Shown: positions 61,883-64,000 of the stretch, one piece after another
Numbering within the stretch: position 1 is the stretch's first letter
Layout of the letters: every line of letters begins with the position of its first letter
Origin: Clostridiales bacterium
GTDB taxonomy: Bacteria > Bacillota > Clostridia > UBA1381
Assembly: GCA_029219585.1 (NCBI GenBank)
Contig: JAQXTR010000006.1
Location: 1-64,000, forward strand
Reading direction: 5' to 3'
Length of the DNA stretch: 64,000 nt
Program-made: the position numbers and the translations under genes
The notes under the pieces: model-generated
What the model saw: the letters and a program-made list of their open reading frames with translations, nothing else
Database searches by the model: none
Told to the model about the DNA's origin: nothing

Positions 61883-62260
61883 TCAGTTTACCGAAACCAA
61901 TACATCGCCTGTGTTCACGCTGTCGCCTGCCGCTGCGTTTATGCTTGCAACGACACCGTCAACGCCGGCAAAGATTTCGTTCTCCATCTTCATAGCCTCA
62001 AGAACAGCTACGAGCGTGCCCGACTCTACCTTGTCGCCTACGTTAACCTTAATCGATACTACAGTACCCGGCATAGGCGCGGTAATCTTATTAGCGCCCA
62101 TTGTGCCTGACGGCTTCGGGGAAGCCTTCGGTGCGGCAGCGGGTGCAGCCTTAGGTGCGGCAACAGGAGCAGCCACCGGAGCAGCTGTAGGTACACCGCC
62201 TACTTCTTCAACGTCAACCTCATAGGTTTTTCCGTTAACTGTGATATTAAACTTTCTCAT
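61883..62260 (-). CDS. mmdC: Biotin carrier protein subunit
   Basis: 125 residues. N-terminal part RKFNITVNGKTYEVDVEE is followed by an Ala/Pro-rich flexible linker (about 27-58) and a biotinyl domain. The biotinylated Lys is in LEAMKMENEI, and PMPGTVVSIKVNVGDKVESG is the domain start. It shuttles carboxyl groups between the carboxyltransferase subunits and the beta pump. As a free-standing carrier, it could serve both mmdA and oadA. Confidence 0.95.
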   Translation of the reverse strand: MRKFNITVNGKTYEVDVEEVGGVPTAAPVAAPVAAPKAAPAAAPKASPKPSGTMGANKITAPMPGTVVSIKVNVGDKVESGTLVAVLEAMKMENEIFAGVDGVVASINAAAGDSVNTGDVLVSVN

Positions 62261-62281
62261 AGTTTATGTCTTCCTTTCTGA

Positions 62282-62671
62282 TTATAATCTGTTTCCGATA
62301 GTTTCTCTGAGTCCCGCGCGGTTCCATGCCGGACGATTATCGGATATACGTCTGTATGACTTAATCTTCAAATTATATGTTGATGTATTGAGGCTTGCGG
62401 CAACAGCTGCAGTGAGGATTGCGATAAGCTCTTCCTCATCCTCCTCAGCCGGTTCTTCAACAACAGGCGCTGCTGCTTCAGCCGGGACGGACACCTCCGT
62501 TTTCTTGGGCTTCTTATTAAAAATCAGTCCGAAAACATACAGCACACACATAAGTATTAAAAGCACACCGAATACGATGCTAAGACCTATAACAATAGTC
62601 TCGCCGCCCATCGACATCGCCTGAGACAGTGTCACGCCCTCTCCTGAAATTAATTCCGGATCTATATTCAT
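62282..62671 (-). CDS. mmdD: OadG-family small membrane subunit
   Basis: 129 residues. One N-terminal membrane helix (about 24-47: TIVIGLSIVFGVLLILMCVLYVF) is typical of the OadG/MmdD subunit that holds the complex together. A Pro/Ala/Glu-rich linker follows, and the C-terminal region ends in a segment common in these subunits (ILTAAVAASLNTSTYNLKIKSYRRI). It lies between mmdA and the biotin carrier. Confidence 0.88.
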   Translation of the reverse strand: MNIDPELISGEGVTLSQAMSMGGETIVIGLSIVFGVLLILMCVLYVFGLIFNKKPKKTEVSVPAEAAAPVVEEPAEEDEEELIAILTAAVAASLNTSTYNLKIKSYRRISDNRPAWNRAGLRETIGNRL

Positions 62672-62699
62672 AATTTATATCTCCTTTCTGAAACAGTGC

Positions 62700-64000
62700 T
62701 TATACGGGGAGATTTCCGTGCTTCTTTGCCGGTCTTGAAGCCCGCTTTGACTGCAGCATTTCAAGCGCTGCTATAATTCTCGGTCTTGTTGAATCCGGCT
62801 CAATCACATCGTCAACATAACCGCGCGCTGCGGCAACAAACGGTGTGGCAAACTTATTTCTGTATTCCTGAACCTTATCTGCTCTTGCGGCAATCGGGTC
62901 ATCGCTCTGCGCAATATCATTCTTAAAGATGATGTTTGCCGCGCCCTCAGCACCCATAACCGCGATTTCAGCAGTCGGCCATGCCATAACGACATCTGTA
63001 TCAAGATGCTTTGAGCTCATAGCTATGTACGCTCCGCCGTACGCCTTTCTTGTGATAATGTTGATCTTCGGAACAGTTGCCTCGGCATATGCATAAAGCA
63101 GCTTTGCGCCGTGGCGGATTATGCCGCCCTGCTCCTGATCAACACCCGGGAAGTAGCCCGGTGTATCTGTCAAGGTTATAATAGGAATATTGAAGCTGTC
63201 GCAGGTTCTTATAAAGCGCGCAGCCTTATCTGAGGCATTAATATCAAGCGAGCCAGCCTTGAACTTAGGCTGGTTTGCAACGATACCGACGCTGCTGCCG
63301 TTCATTCTTGCATAACCCGTTACAATATTCTGAGCAAAATCCTTTGCAACCTCTGTAAATTCACCGTTATCAACTATTTCCGCAATTACTTCCTTGACAT
63401 CGTAAGCGGCATTTGTATTGTCCGGCACGATGGTCGTAAGCTTTTCCGACAGTCTGTTGATATCGTCTGTGGGCTCAACATACGGAGCCTCCTCAAGGTT
63501 ATTTGACGGCAGGTAGCTGAGAAGCTTCTTTACCTGCGCAAGACATTCCTCGTCAGAAGGCGCGGTAAAATGACACACACCCGATGTTGAGGCGTGTATT
63601 CTGCTGCCGCCCAGATCCTCCGCCGATACCTCCTCGCCCGTTACGGACTGGATTACCTGCGGACCTGTTATAAACATCTTCGATGTTTTGTCCACCATAA
63701 ATATAAAGTCTGTGATTGCAGGTGAATAAACCGCGCCGCCTGCGCACGGTCCCATAATAACACTGAGCTGCGGAATAACGCCGCTGTTTACAGTGTTGCG
63801 GTAGAATATCTCGCCGAAGCCCGAAAGAGCATCAATGCCCTCCTGGATTCTCGCGCCGCCCGAATCGTTCATACCGATAATCGGAGCGCCCATCTTAGCC
63901 GCCATATCCATTACCTTGCAAATCTTCTTTGCGTGCATTTCACCGAGTGAGCCGCCGATTACAGTGAAGTCCTGAGAATAAACGTATACAAGACGCCCGT
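62700..64000 (-). CDS. mmdA: Acyl-CoA carboxyltransferase, MmdA type (5' end beyond the window)
   Basis: At least 433 residues are visible, open to base 64000; the normal length is about 510. Carboxyltransferase of the methylmalonyl-CoA decarboxylase/propionyl-CoA carboxylase (12S) group: [55 protein letters not shown], then the second half with [40 protein letters not shown] and [15 protein letters not shown]-terminal [11 protein letters not shown] is standard. Being first in the operon with mmdD, C, B and oadA suggests a shared biotin carrier. Substrate is methylmalonyl-CoA by homology; glutaconyl-CoA is less likely. Confidence 0.94.
   Translation of the reverse strand, partial: GRLVYVYSQDFTVIGGSLGEMHAKKICKVMDMAAKMGAPIIGMNDSGGARIQEGIDALSGFGEIFYRNTVNSGVIPQLSVIMGPCAGGAVYSPAITDFIFMVDKTSKMFITGPQVIQSVTGEEVSAEDLGGSRIHASTSGVCHFTAPSDEECLAQVKKLLSYLPSNNLEEAPYVEPTDDINRLSEKLTTIVPDNTNAAYDVKEVIAEIVDNGEFTEVAKDFAQNIVTGYARMNGSSVGIVANQPKFKAGSLDINASDKAARFIRTCDSFNIPIITLTDTPGYFPGVDQEQGGIIRHGAKLLYAYAEATVPKINIITRKAYGGAYIAMSSKHLDTDVVMAWPTAEIAVMGAEGAANIIFKNDIAQSDDPIAARADKVQEYRNKFATPFVAAARGYVDDVIEPDSTRPRIIAALEMLQSKRASRPAKKHGNLPV

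Overview
The window looks like a chromosomal segment of an anaerobic, endospore-forming member of the Clostridia (Firmicutes), probably a gut-type lineage. The evidence is: sporulation genes (yunB, spoIIID, sigH), a T-box riboswitch on thrS, two oxygen-sensitive pyruvate formate-lyase systems, a Na+-pumping decarboxylase operon, clostridial families of unknown function (families I take to be DUF6472, DUF4364, DUF6106 and DUF6873), and consensus TTGACA-N17-TATAAT promoters. Most genes lie on the minus strand. Species cannot be fixed from the sequence alone.

Layout, left to right. 1-1420 is the 5' part of a type I CRISPR cas3 gene that runs off the left edge; no CRISPR array is visible here. 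A tRNA-Gly(GCC) follows, then an rnr-rlmL-like-larE operon, a solitary Rrf2 regulator, aroE-aroK, a CpXC protein and divergent smpB. 9.3-14.2 kb holds an HD hydrolase, metY, a predicted GME-fold protein, ligA and a small coiled-coil gene. 14.3-21.3 kb holds yunB, T-box-controlled thrS, and the nusB-tsaD-like-xseA-xseB-ispA-divPAP2 operon. 21.4-29.1 kb is the mazG-like-gdpP-rplI-dnaB-tilS-ftsH-DUF1858 operon. 29.2-35.1 kb holds nnr-alr-antitoxin-mazF and proA-rdgB-DUF6106. 35.2-39.1 kb holds dut, corA, a zinc-ribbon gene, sigH, spoIIID and a small alarmone synthetase.

39.2-45.5 kb is the fermentation core. A conventional pflB-pflA pair on the minus strand faces, across a shared promoter region, a second PFL operon on the plus strand. 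In that second operon the enzyme is split into two translationally coupled genes: a 690-residue subunit with the catalytic Cys-Cys pair, and a 77-residue subunit with the glycyl-radical loop. Its own activating enzyme follows. This split PFL is the most striking feature of the window.

45.5-52.8 kb holds an adenine-deaminase homologue that has lost key metal ligands, trkA-trkH, and the nadB-nadC-niaR operon under a 36-bp palindromic operator. 52.8-58.4 kb is a cell-envelope operon (DUF4364, small membrane protein, amidase, TraX-like protein, large secreted stalk-domain protein). 59.1-64 kb is a five-gene biotin-dependent Na+-pump/carboxyltransferase operon (mmdA-D-C-B plus an oadA-like 5S subunit) that runs off the right edge.

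Other notable items are a MazF toxin preceded by a 54-codon antitoxin that lacks the usual DNA-binding domain, a 27-bp perfect hairpin at 35.8 kb, and a SigmaE-like promoter before spoIIID. Several starts were moved from the longest ORF to internal or non-ATG codons because of clear Shine-Dalgarno sites.
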